From contig CANLOU010000004.1 of NCBI GenBank assembly GCA_947492995.1, positions 248,001 through 312,000 of the forward strand: a DNA stretch of 64,000 nt. The letters are read 5' to 3'. A program made the translations under genes and the position numbers. The notes under the pieces were generated by a model that was given only the letters and a program-made list of their open reading frames with translations, was not told where the DNA came from and did no database searches. This DNA comes from an uncultured Litoreibacter sp. GTDB lineage: Bacteria > Pseudomonadota > Alphaproteobacteria > Rhodobacterales > Rhodobacteraceae. Within the stretch, counting starts at the first letter, position 1. Each line of letters begins with the position of its first letter. Positions 55,376-62,931 of the stretch are shown in pieces.

Positions 55376-55786
55376 ATGACCACGAAGAAGCCAACCAAGT
55401 CCTCGAATTCGACCGCTCCGAAACGATCGACCACGAAAGCGGTGGTAACCAAGCCGACGGCTGGGACCAAAGCGGTGAAACCGGCTGTCGTGAAGGTGGC
55501 GGAGCCGGGCGAGGTTACGAAAAAAGACCTGATCGAACGTCTGGCGACCGAAAGCGGCATGAAAGAAGGCGAAGCGCGCCGTGCTCTTGACGCTACTTTA
55601 AGCGTTTTGGCCGGGGCTATTTCGGAGGGCGACAAAATTTCAGCGGCGCCTTTGGGCAAGATGAAGATTGTGAAGAAAAAGGACACCCCGAACGGTGAGC
55701 TGGTTGTCATACGCCTGAAGCTGAAAGACAGGAAGTCCGCGGCCCCGGCCAACAAAAACGATCCAGTTGCGAAGGCTGACGAGTAG
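55376..55786 (+). CDS. HU/IHF-family DNA-binding protein with Lys/Thr/Pro-rich N-terminal tail
   Basis: The 136-residue protein has a basic, low-complexity N-terminal tail (about 1-48; TKKPTKSSNST and repeated KPT/KAV units), then an HU-like domain (VTKKDLIERLATESGMKEGEARRAL). The beta-arm is shortened compared with HU. The tail recalls eukaryotic H1-like tails and may help compact or protect DNA. The start at 55376 follows AAAGGA; the frame is open upstream inside the methyltransferase gene. tRNA-Val(CAC) begins 18 bases after the stop codon, so both could be on one transcript. Confidence 0.85.
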   Translation: MTTKKPTKSSNSTAPKRSTTKAVVTKPTAGTKAVKPAVVKVAEPGEVTKKDLIERLATESGMKEGEARRALDATLSVLAGAISEGDKISAAPLGKMKIVKKKDTPNGELVVIRLKLKDRKSAAPANKNDPVAKADE

Positions 55787-55804
55787 GGGTAGATCTCTGG
55801 CTAC

Positions 55805-55879
55805 GGGTGATTAGCTCAGTGGTAGAGCGCTTCGTTCACATCGAAGATGTCAGGAGTTCAAATCTCTTATCACCCACCA
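55805..55879 (+). tRNA. tRNA-Val (anticodon CAC)
   Basis: A 75-base cloverleaf with acceptor GGGTGAT pairing to ATCACCC, discriminator A and encoded CCA. The anticodon stem CTTCG/CGAAG encloses the loop TTCACAT, giving CAC. A strong terminator follows at 55890. Confidence 0.95.
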
Positions 55880-55889
55880 GAATATGCAG

Positions 55890-55917
55890 GGCGTGACCAA
55901 TCGGTCGCGCCTTTTTT
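55890..55917 (+). terminator. Rho-independent terminator after tRNA-Val
   Basis: GGCGTGACC pairs with GGTCGCGCC across AATC, followed by six T residues. It ends the tRNA-Val(CAC) transcript and lies 14 bases upstream of the histidine phosphatase start. Confidence 0.85.
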
Positions 55918-55931
55918 CTAGGAGAGTTGCG

Positions 55932-56504
55932 TTGGGTTACCCTGAGATTTTTGTGCTTCGTCACGGGGAGACAGAGTGGAACGCCTCTGGACGCATGCAA
56001 GGTCGGCTACATTCGCCTTTGACCGCCAAAGGTGTTGCACAGGCAAGGCGGCAGGGCGAAATTATGAGGGGGCTGGCACGCGATGACATATCCATCATCA
56101 GTTCTCCACAAACACGTGCCTTTCATACGGCTGCGCTGGCCTTTCAGACGTATGCGGGCATGATCCGTACGGACGACAGGCTATGCGAAATTGATGTCGG
56201 CAAGTGGCAAGGTCGCTTACGCGACGAGCTTACCATCACCGGCGACCCCAAAATGACGCCCGATGGTCCCATCGCCTTTTACGAACAGGCTGACGGGGGG
56301 GAGGGGTTCGCGGCTCTGCGCGCGCGCTGTACGTCATTTTTGGCGTCTTTGACGGGGCCCGCGGCCCTTGTAACGCATGGCATTACGTCACGCATGCTGC
56401 GGGCGGTCTATTTGGATCTGGATGACACAAAGATCCCGGATCTGCCGGGTGGGCAGGGCGTCATTCACCGGCTGTCTAAGGACGTGCAGGAAATTCTAAG
56501 CTAG
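55932..56504 (+). CDS. Histidine phosphatase (phosphoglycerate mutase-like), TTG start
   Basis: The 190-residue cytoplasmic phosphatase has the catalytic LRHGETEWN motif near residue 10, with the phospho-His, and the second His in LVTHGITSRML near 152. It belongs to the branch with GRMQGRLHSPLT. The substrate is unknown. The frame is open upstream to 55884, but that part crosses a terminator hairpin. TTG at 55932, seven bases after AGGAGA, gives MGYPEIFVLRHGE, the normal family start, and is preferred. Confidence 0.85.
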   Translation: MGYPEIFVLRHGETEWNASGRMQGRLHSPLTAKGVAQARRQGEIMRGLARDDISIISSPQTRAFHTAALAFQTYAGMIRTDDRLCEIDVGKWQGRLRDELTITGDPKMTPDGPIAFYEQADGGEGFAALRARCTSFLASLTGPAALVTHGITSRMLRAVYLDLDDTKIPDLPGGQGVIHRLSKDVQEILS

Positions 56505-56546
56505 GGCTTGCGCGCGCTCCGTTTTTCGCGCTAAACGCTGCGCACC

Positions 56547-56622
<76 letters not shown>

Positions 56623-56710
56623 TTCTCCCTCCCGTCGGTTCCATTTGTGCAACGCATTCACTGGTTTTGTTGTGATTGCAAAAATTCCTGAGAAACAGCG
56701 TTGATGCGGC

Positions 56711-56739
56711 TTGACGGGGCAGAGTTGGGGTCATAATAC
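56711..56739 (+). promoter_or_regulatory. Sigma-70 promoter of tRNA-Asp
   Basis: TTGACG (56711-56716) and TAATAC (56734-56739) are separated by exactly 17 bases. The expected start is near 56746, about 27 bases before the tRNA. A small CATTCTC/GAGAATG hairpin lies in the leader. Confidence 0.8.
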
Positions 56740-56772
56740 AGCCAAACATTCTCGTGAGAGAATGCGCAATGG

Positions 56773-56849
56773 GCGGTTGTAGCTCAGTTGGTTAGAGTAC
56801 CGGCCTGTCACGCCGGGGGTCGCGGGTTCGAGTCCCGTCAACCGCGCCA
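56773..56849 (+). tRNA. tRNA-Asp (anticodon GTC)
   Basis: A 77-base cloverleaf with acceptor GCGGTTG pairing perfectly to CAACCGC, discriminator G and encoded CCA. The anticodon stem CCGGC/GCCGG encloses CTGTCAC, giving GTC. Confidence 0.96.
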
Positions 56850-56863
56850 CCATTGCCTGAAAA

Positions 56864-56892
56864 AGCCCTGACCTAACGGTTAGGGCTTTTTT
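56864..56892. terminator. Bidirectional terminator between tRNA-Asp and mmsB
   Basis: AGCCCTGACC pairs with GGTTAGGGCT across TAAC. Six T residues follow on the plus strand and five A residues precede it, so it can end the tRNA-Asp transcript and, on the minus strand, the mmsB operon. Confidence 0.88.
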
Positions 56893-56910
56893 CGTTTGGC
56901 AAGCGTTTGC

Positions 56911-57783
56911 TCAGGACCGTCGGCGCGACACAAAGCGGGGCAGCATCGCAGAGAAGTCTTTTCCCGCACCATCTTCGTTTTCGACGAAGATCTCATACAG
57001 CGCGGTCGCCGCTTCGCCCATTGGTGTATCCGCGTCCACGGCGGTCGCCGCCTGCTGGCTCAAGCGCAGGTCCTTAAGCATCAAGTCAGCAGCAAACCCC
57101 GGCGTGTAGTCATTGTCAGCGGGGCTCTGCGGCCCGACGCCAGGGGCGGGGCAATATGCGTTCATTGTCCAGCTGTAGCCTGACGAGGTCGAGACCACGT
57201 CGAACATCTTTTGGCGATCCAGCCCTAGCTTGTCGGCCAGCGCGAAAGCTTCGCACGTCCCGATCATGGTGACCCCCAGGATCATATTGTTACAGATCTT
57301 GGCGGCTTGACCGTTGCCCGACGGCCCGCAATGCACCGCCTTTTGGCCCATAACGTCAAAGAGGGGGGCCACTTTGGCAAAGGCCATGTTGGTTCCACCG
57401 GCCATAAATGTAAGTGTGCCAGCCGCGGCACCGCCGATCCCACCCGAAACAGGCGCGTCAGCGGCAAGACAGCCTGCCTCCTGGGCTTGAGTGGCCACAG
57501 CGCGGGCGCTTTCAACGTCAACGGTCGAACAATCAAGCAAGACCGCACCGGACGACATGGCGGGAATAAGCTCGTCCGCCACTTTGCGCAGAATGTCACC
57601 ATTCGGCAGCATCGTTATGACCACCTCAGCGTCTGAGGCCGCCTGTGCGGCGGAAGGCGCGCTTGTGACGCCCTCGGGGCAGGGTGCTTGCACGTCGAAG
57701 CCGGTCACAAGGTGCCCGGCAGCCGCAAGGTTGGCAGCCATCGGTGCCCCCATGTTGCCCAGCCCGATAAATCCTATCTTCAC
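56911..57783 (-). CDS. mmsB: 3-hydroxyisobutyrate dehydrogenase
   Basis: MmsB oxidises 3-hydroxyisobutyrate to methylmalonate semialdehyde with NAD in valine breakdown. The 290-residue enzyme has the Rossmann motif GLGNMGAPMA near residue 7, the substrate loop DAPVSGGIGGAAAGTL, and the catalytic Lys in GNGQAAKICNN. The best start is GTG at 57783 after GGGAGG; it overlaps the upstream gene stop codon as GTGA. It is the last gene of the three-gene minus-strand valine operon. Confidence 0.93.
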   Translation of the reverse strand: MKIGFIGLGNMGAPMAANLAAAGHLVTGFDVQAPCPEGVTSAPSAAQAASDAEVVITMLPNGDILRKVADELIPAMSSGAVLLDCSTVDVESARAVATQAQEAGCLAADAPVSGGIGGAAAGTLTFMAGGTNMAFAKVAPLFDVMGQKAVHCGPSGNGQAAKICNNMILGVTMIGTCEAFALADKLGLDRQKMFDVVSTSSGYSWTMNAYCPAPGVGPQSPADNDYTPGFAADLMLKDLRLSQQAATAVDADTPMGEAATALYEIFVENEDGAGKDFSAMLPRFVSRRRS

Positions 57784-58823
57784 AGCATATCCTCCCAATT
57801 CAATGCGTCGTCCTTCAACGGCTTCAACATATTCGAAACCTCAATGGGAGGAACCTTGTCCGGCCCGTCATGCGCCCATTTTGGGCTGCGATCACGGTCT
57901 ATGATGGCGGCGCGGATCCCTTCGATGAAGTCGCCCTGTTCTACTGCGCGGTACGTGTAGCGAAATTCCATATCTAGTGCTTGTCGGACCGAATTGGCGC
58001 TTCTCAACCGACGGACAATCGCGATGGTGCATGCCATTGCAAGTGGGGCATTGCGGTTTAATGCCTTCAATGCGCGCGCGGTAAATTCGGTGTCATCTGC
58101 GCGAAGGTTGCGGGTTATGTCACCCAAATCCTCGCCTTTGAAATACGTGTCTATGAGGGGCCGCAGGCTTTCCAAGGTTCCACCTTCAGCAGGTTTGCCA
58201 GCACGCTCAATACATGTGGCGTCACCAGATGCGCAAAGCTGTGTCTTAAGGCTGTCCCATTGATCTTGCGGTATGAAATGATCCGCGAATCCCGCGTAGA
58301 TTGCATCCGAAGGGCCCATCCGCGTGGATGTAACCCCCAGATACTCCCCCAGACGACCGGGCGCCAACGTCAGCATCAAAGACCCGCCAACATCCGGTAC
58401 AAGACCGATCCCACATTCGGGCATCGCAATCTGGCTGGTTTCGCCCACAACACGGTGGGATCCATGGCACCCGACGCCAACGCCGCCCCCCATCGTAAAG
58501 CCCTGAAGGAAGCTGACAACTGGCTTTGGATATTCAAAGAGCTTGGCATTCAACCTATATTCGTCGCGCCAAAATTTGCGGCCGTAGTTAAGGTCCCCCC
58601 GCTGTCCTGAGGCATACATTTCGGAAATGTCGCCACCAGAGCAAAAGGCGCGGTCACCGATGGCGTCGATTATGACCAGGTCGACGTCAGCCTTGCTGCG
58701 CCAGCCATCTATGGCCCGCTCGATCTCAAGCACCATGTCGTAGGTTAAAGCATTGAGCGCGTCTGGCCGCTGCAATGTGATGCGACCGGCGCGGCCCTCA
58801 ACGCGATTGGAAACGTCAGTCAT
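57780..58823 (-). CDS. 3-hydroxyisobutyryl-CoA hydrolase (crotonase fold)
   Basis: The 347-residue crotonase-family protein is longer than a normal enoyl-CoA hydratase and matches the hydrolase subgroup. The motif MPECGIGLVPDVGGSLML and the oxyanion-hole segment GFTMGGGVGV are characteristic. It frees 3-hydroxyisobutyrate from its CoA thioester before MmsB. It overlaps both neighbours by four bases (IBD upstream, mmsB downstream), giving tight coupling. An enoyl-CoA hydratase for the preceding step is not seen in the window; this protein is unlikely to serve both. Confidence 0.9.
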   Translation of the reverse strand: MTDVSNRVEGRAGRITLQRPDALNALTYDMVLEIERAIDGWRSKADVDLVIIDAIGDRAFCSGGDISEMYASGQRGDLNYGRKFWRDEYRLNAKLFEYPKPVVSFLQGFTMGGGVGVGCHGSHRVVGETSQIAMPECGIGLVPDVGGSLMLTLAPGRLGEYLGVTSTRMGPSDAIYAGFADHFIPQDQWDSLKTQLCASGDATCIERAGKPAEGGTLESLRPLIDTYFKGEDLGDITRNLRADDTEFTARALKALNRNAPLAMACTIAIVRRLRSANSVRQALDMEFRYTYRAVEQGDFIEGIRAAIIDRDRSPKWAHDGPDKVPPIEVSNMLKPLKDDALNWEDML

Positions 58824-59962
58824 CGCTGCGCCAGCATATCGCGGGAGACGATCAGGCGCATGATCTCGTTGGTGCCTTCCAGAATTTCGTGGACGCGGAG
58901 GTCCCGGACCAGCTTTTCAATACCGTAGTCCGCGAGATAGCCGTAGCCGCCATGCAGCTGCAGGCATCCATTAACGATGCGCGACCCTGCTTCGGTGCAG
59001 AACTTTTTGGCCATCGCACAGTGGCGCATGGCATCAGGGGCACCAGCGTCAAGTTTCCAGGCGGCTTGGCGCAGCATAACGCGGGCGGCTTGCAGCTCAA
59101 TTTCCATGTCGGCCAGGCGGAACTGCAGAGCCTGAAACTGGTCGATGGGGCGCCCAAAGGCTTGGCGTTCGCCCATATAGGCCAGGGTTTTGTCCATCGC
59201 GGCTTGTGCAGCACCCAGAGAACAGGCCGCGATGTTCAAGCGGCCGCCATTCAGGCCCTTCATCGCATATGTGAAACCCTGACCTTCTTCTCCAAGCAGA
59301 TTGCCGGCTGGAATGTTGCAATTGTCCAATTGCACTTGCCGCGTCGGCTGCGCTCTCCAGCCCATTTTGTCCTCAAGACCGCCAAATGTCAGCCCGTCTG
59401 TGCCATCCTCAACAACGAATGCAGACACGCCCTTTGGGCCATCTTCACCCGTGCGGGACATGACGATATATGCGTCCGAATAGCCGCCGCCCGAGATGAA
59501 GGCCTTGGTGCCCGTCAGCTGGTACCCCTCGTTTGTGCGGTCCGCGCGTGTTTTCAAAGCGGCGGCGTCAGATCCTGACCCCGGCTCGGTCAAGCAGTAC
59601 GAAAAGACCGTCTGCATGGTCAGAGCATCTGGCAAGACCTGATCTTTCAATGTCTCGGAGCCGAAATTGTCCAGCATTGCGGCGCACATGTTGTGGATGG
59701 ACAGGAAGGCGGCGACCGAGGGGCAGGACATCGACAAAGCCTCGAACACCAGCGTCGCGTCGAGCCGTGACAGCCCTGATCCGCCACTGTCTTCGCTGAC
59801 GTAAAGCCCGCCAAAACCCAATTCTGCCAGTTTGGGCCAAAGCTCCTTGGGAATGTTCTCGTCCTTCTCCCATTGCAGGGCGAATGGCGCGATATGTTCT
59901 TCACCAAAGGCACGGGCCATGTCGAAAATGGCGACCTGCTCTTCGGATAGGGCGAAATCCAT
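58820..59962 (-). CDS. Isobutyryl-CoA dehydrogenase (acyl-CoA dehydrogenase family)
   Basis: The 380-residue FAD flavoprotein oxidises isobutyryl-CoA to methacrylyl-CoA. The acyl-CoA dehydrogenase signatures CLTEPGSGSDAAAL (near residue 130) and QLHGGYGYLADYGIEKLVRD (near 343) are intact. The context of mmsB, the hydrolase and mmsA favours isobutyryl-CoA as substrate over straight-chain CoA. It heads the operon and overlaps the next gene by four bases. An imperfect palindrome 20 bases upstream may be its operator. Confidence 0.92.
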   Translation of the reverse strand: MDFALSEEQVAIFDMARAFGEEHIAPFALQWEKDENIPKELWPKLAELGFGGLYVSEDSGGSGLSRLDATLVFEALSMSCPSVAAFLSIHNMCAAMLDNFGSETLKDQVLPDALTMQTVFSYCLTEPGSGSDAAALKTRADRTNEGYQLTGTKAFISGGGYSDAYIVMSRTGEDGPKGVSAFVVEDGTDGLTFGGLEDKMGWRAQPTRQVQLDNCNIPAGNLLGEEGQGFTYAMKGLNGGRLNIAACSLGAAQAAMDKTLAYMGERQAFGRPIDQFQALQFRLADMEIELQAARVMLRQAAWKLDAGAPDAMRHCAMAKKFCTEAGSRIVNGCLQLHGGYGYLADYGIEKLVRDLRVHEILEGTNEIMRLIVSRDMLAQR

Positions 59963-59982
59963 CTCAATCCTCCCAGGTGGGA

Positions 59983-60000
59983 ATTAAACGCTTGTTCAAT
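59983..60000. promoter_or_regulatory. Imperfect palindrome upstream of the valine operon
   Basis: ATTAAAC and GTTCAAT flank GCTT, matching at six of seven arm positions. It lies 20 bases upstream of the isobutyryl-CoA dehydrogenase start. The size suits a TetR-type acyl-CoA regulator, but no such gene is in the window. Confidence 0.4.
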
Positions 60001-60026
60001 TTATGGGGGTTTTGGGAGGCAATGCA

Positions 60027-60055
60027 AATAAAAAGGCAGGCCTAAAAGCCTGCCT
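60027..60055 (-). terminator. Rho-independent terminator of the L,D-transpeptidase gene
   Basis: On the minus strand, AGGCAGGC and GCCTGCCT are perfect arms followed by TTTTTAT. It starts 23 bases after the L,D-transpeptidase stop codon and lies just upstream of the valine operon promoter region. Confidence 0.85.
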
Positions 60056-60078
60056 GTGATGTTCAAACTGGGGTGGCC

Positions 60079-60663
60079 TTAGATCAGGCGCACCTGGGTG
60101 CCGACCGGGGTAATAGAAAACAGCTCGGCAATTTGTTCATTGTAAAGCCCAATGCAGCCCGAAGAGGACCGACGACCGATCTTGCGGGTGTCATGCGTGC
60201 CGTGGATCAAGTAGGCGGGCCAGTCCAAATACATGGCATGTGTGCCAAGGGGGTTGCCCGGCTCGCCTGAATCCATGAACTCGGGCAGCGAAGGGTCGCG
60301 GCGGCGCATATCGGCGGTTGGGGTCCAGGTTGGCCCCACGCGTTTGCGCACAATCTTGGTGTAGCCGCGGCGCGTTAGCTCGTCCGTTTTGGGAACGGAG
60401 GTTGCGAACACGCGGTAGTCGCGGCCGGTCGCGTCCCAGAAGTGCAGCGCGCGTGACTTGGTGTCGGCGATAATCGTGGCTACGCCCAATTGAGGGAAGT
60501 GGTCGCGCCAATCAGGCACGACAAAGCTTGATGCGTTGCGCGATGTTACAACACCTGACGGGATCAACTCGATATTGTCGGCTTGCTGAGCCCGCACGAT
60601 CGCGGGGGTAAACAAAGCGGCGCCACCGGTCAAAAGCAGGGCGCGGCGTGTGGTCTTGCTCAT
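60079..60663 (-). CDS. L,D-transpeptidase (YkuD family)
   Basis: The 194-residue protein has a Tat-like signal (KTTRRALLLTGG, cut near VRAQ, residue 25) and a YkuD domain. The catalytic region has HGTHDTRKIG and SSGCIGLYN. The common motif SHGCxR is changed: His is Ser, as in many alphaproteobacterial members, and the following Arg is Gly. It would make 3-3 cross-links or attach proteins to the peptidoglycan. ATG at 60663 is preferred over one 48 bases upstream. A strong terminator follows. The gene separates mmsA from the rest of the valine genes. Confidence 0.92.
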   Translation of the reverse strand: MSKTTRRALLLTGGAALFTPAIVRAQQADNIELIPSGVVTSRNASSFVVPDWRDHFPQLGVATIIADTKSRALHFWDATGRDYRVFATSVPKTDELTRRGYTKIVRKRVGPTWTPTADMRRRDPSLPEFMDSGEPGNPLGTHAMYLDWPAYLIHGTHDTRKIGRRSSSGCIGLYNEQIAELFSITPVGTQVRLI

Positions 60664-60772
60664 CTCAAAGTCTCCGTTGCGCGAAGTTTTGATGTGCATA
60701 CAGCGTATCACAGAACAAATTAAGGGGCCAAATTGTCCATTTGGTCCCTTTCACGTCATTGTGTGAGATGCG

Positions 60773-62272
60773 TTATTCCATCACGGGGATCGAGAATTCT
60801 CCGCCCTCTTTTAGACCCGAGGGCCAGCGTGAGGTCACTGTTTTGGTGCGAGTGTAAAACTTGAACGCGTCTGGCCCGTGCTGGTTCAGGTCGCCAAAGA
60901 CCGACTTCTTCCAGCCGCCAAAGGTGTGATAGGCCAATGGCACGGGGATCGGCACGTTGACGCCAACCATGCCGACATTGACCCTGTTGGCAAAGTCGCG
61001 GGCGGTGTCTCCGTCGCGTGTGAAGATCGCGGTGCCGTTGCCATATTCGTGGTCCATCGCCATCTTGAGCGCGTCCTCATATGTTTCCGCGCGCACTGTC
61101 GACAACACGGGGCCAAAGATCTCGTGTTTGTAGATGTCCATGTCGGTTGTCACGCCGTCAAACAGATGCGCGCCGACAAAGAACCCGTCCTCATAACCCT
61201 GCAAATTGAAGTCGCGCCCGTCCACAACCAGCTTGGCGCCTTGGTCGATACCGGTCTGCACCAAGCGTTCGATGTTTTGCTTTGCGGCGGCCGTCACGAC
61301 GGGGCCGTAATCTACGTCATCGCCGGATGTGTAGGGGCCAACTTTCAAAGCTTCCACTTTGGGCACCAGCTTCTCAAGCAGCCGGTCTGCGGTGTCGTCG
61401 CCGACGGCAACGGCGACCGAAATCGCCATGCAGCGTTCGCCCGCGGCCCCATAGCCCGCTCCGACCAAAGCGTCGGCGGCTTGCGTCATATCGGCGTCCG
61501 GCATGATAATCATGTGGTTCTTCGCGCCACCAAAACATTGCACGCGCTTGCCGTTGGCGCAGCCCTCGGCATAAATGTAGGCGGCGATCGGGGTCGAGCC
61601 GACAAAACCCACCGACTGAATCACGTCATGGTGCAAAATGGCGTCAACGGCTTCTTTGTCGCCGTTCACGACCTGTAAGATACCTTTGGGAAGGCCGGCT
61701 TCTTCCATCAGCTCTGCCAGCATCAAGGGCACCGACGGGTCGCGCTCCGACGGCTTAAGAATAAACGCGTTGCCACACACGATGGCGGGCGCAAACATCC
61801 ACATCGGGATCATGGCGGGGAAGTTGAACGGGGTGATGCCGGCGGTGACGCCGAGCGCCTGTTTCATCGAATACATATCAATACCAGGACCGGCGCTGTC
61901 GGTGAATTCGCCTTTCAACAGCTGCGGCGCACCGATGCAGTACTCAACGACCTCCAAGCCCCGGATGACGTCGCCTTTGGCGTCGGGCAGGGTTTTCCCG
62001 TGCTCGCGGCTCAGGGCCTCGGCCAGCTTGTCCATGTCGCGGTTCAGCAGGTCCACGAACTTCATCATCACGCGGGCGCGGCGCTGCGGATTGACGGCTG
62101 CCCACGCCGGTTGCGCCGCGGCAGCCGCTGCCACTGCGGTATCCATCTCGGCGCTGCTGGCCAGCGGGCATTTTGCCTGCACCTCGCCCGTCGCTGGGTT
62201 GAAGACGTCAGAAAATCGGCCAGACGTGCCTTTGACATGCGCGCCATTGATGTAATGGGTCAGCTCTTGCAT
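60773..62272 (-). CDS. mmsA: CoA-acylating methylmalonate-semialdehyde dehydrogenase
   Basis: MmsA converts methylmalonate semialdehyde to propionyl-CoA, with NAD and CoA. The 499-residue aldehyde dehydrogenase has the MmsA form of the active site, GAAGERCMAISVAV with the catalytic Cys in GERCM, and PFNFPAMIPMWMF for NAD binding. The GGAKNH motif is also typical of this subfamily. ATG at 62272 after GGGAGGA is preferred to one 30 bases upstream. The neighbouring mmsB, hydrolase and acyl-CoA dehydrogenase confirm a valine role over the DMSP enzyme DddC. A palindrome lies 94 bases upstream. Confidence 0.95.
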   Translation of the reverse strand: MQELTHYINGAHVKGTSGRFSDVFNPATGEVQAKCPLASSAEMDTAVAAAAAAQPAWAAVNPQRRARVMMKFVDLLNRDMDKLAEALSREHGKTLPDAKGDVIRGLEVVEYCIGAPQLLKGEFTDSAGPGIDMYSMKQALGVTAGITPFNFPAMIPMWMFAPAIVCGNAFILKPSERDPSVPLMLAELMEEAGLPKGILQVVNGDKEAVDAILHHDVIQSVGFVGSTPIAAYIYAEGCANGKRVQCFGGAKNHMIIMPDADMTQAADALVGAGYGAAGERCMAISVAVAVGDDTADRLLEKLVPKVEALKVGPYTSGDDVDYGPVVTAAAKQNIERLVQTGIDQGAKLVVDGRDFNLQGYEDGFFVGAHLFDGVTTDMDIYKHEIFGPVLSTVRAETYEDALKMAMDHEYGNGTAIFTRDGDTARDFANRVNVGMVGVNVPIPVPLAYHTFGGWKKSVFGDLNQHGPDAFKFYTRTKTVTSRWPSGLKEGGEFSIPVME

Positions 62273-62365
62273 GGAATCCTCCCTGTCATGCGTTACGCGC
62301 ACCTTAGTTTGGCATTTCAGCGGGTAACAGCGCGAGTTTCAAGAATGTTGCAATAGGCCAAAGTT

Positions 62366-62377
62366 GCAGAATTCTGC
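62366..62377. promoter_or_regulatory. Candidate operator palindrome of mmsA
   Basis: GCAGAATTCTGC is a perfect 12-bp palindrome. The wider TTGCAGAATTCTGC resembles the TTGCAAA-type sites bound by XRE-family acyl-CoA regulators in Rhodobacterales. A second TTGCAA lies 20 bases away. It could serve mmsA or the divergent CBS gene. Confidence 0.3.
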
Positions 62378-62470
62378 GCGCATAAACGCGCCTGCCTTGA
62401 CCCAACGCGGCCTTCGCGGCCAAACTATGCCTATTGCTAAGAAATTTAATGATAACGGAAAGGGCCCGAC

Positions 62471-62905
62471 ATGCGCGTCAGCCAGATACTGAAAGCCAAG
62501 GCCGCAAGCGGCGTGATGACCATCAAACCCGAAGCCTCTGTGGCCGACGCGGCCAATCTACTTTCTAGCAAACGCATCGGGTCTGTGGTGGTGACGGCCG
62601 ATGAAAAGCACGCGCAAGGCATCCTGTCCGAGCGCGACATCGTGCGCGAAATCGGCAAGCGTGGGCCATCCTGCCTGTCAGATGCGGTCGCAGACATGAT
62701 GACCGCTGACCCGGTCACCTGTTCGGTAGATGACACTGCAGATGAAGTGCTCAGTCGGATGACCGAAGGGCGTTTTCGACATATGCCCGTCGTTGAGGAC
62801 GGCCGGATGATCGGGCTCATTACAATCGGTGATGTTGTTAAGTCGCGGCTCACAGAGCTGTCGATGGAGAAAGACGCGCTGGAGGGGATGATTATGGGGC
62901 ACTGA
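62471..62905 (+). CDS. Two-CBS-domain protein
   Basis: The 144-residue protein is a tandem pair of CBS domains (about 8-65 and 73-128), a Bateman module that binds adenosine nucleotides. Typical motifs are VVVTADEKHAQGILSERDIVR in the first and MPVVEDGRMIGLITIGDVVK in the second. It has no other domain, so it may regulate a partner protein. It is divergent from mmsA, with a 198-base gap. The last codons and stop codon lie in a hairpin (62891-62915). Confidence 0.92.
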   Translation: MRVSQILKAKAASGVMTIKPEASVADAANLLSSKRIGSVVVTADEKHAQGILSERDIVREIGKRGPSCLSDAVADMMTADPVTCSVDDTADEVLSRMTEGRFRHMPVVEDGRMIGLITIGDVVKSRLTELSMEKDALEGMIMGH

Positions 62906-62915
62906 GCCCCATAAT
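62891..62915. terminator. Hairpin spanning the stop codon of the CBS gene
   Basis: ATTATGGGGC (62891-62900) and GCCCCATAAT (62906-62915) are perfect arms around ACTGA. The TGA stop codon is in the loop. It lies between converging genes and may terminate both transcripts, although no long T run follows. Confidence 0.5.
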
Positions 62916-62931
62916 CCTCGATTTCATCAGC

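Noticed and set aside
60773-62272. mmsA as the DMSP enzyme DddC
   Set aside because: DddC is closely related and dddP is 7 kb away, but the neighbours mmsB, hydroxyisobutyryl-CoA hydrolase and isobutyryl-CoA dehydrogenase point to valine breakdown.
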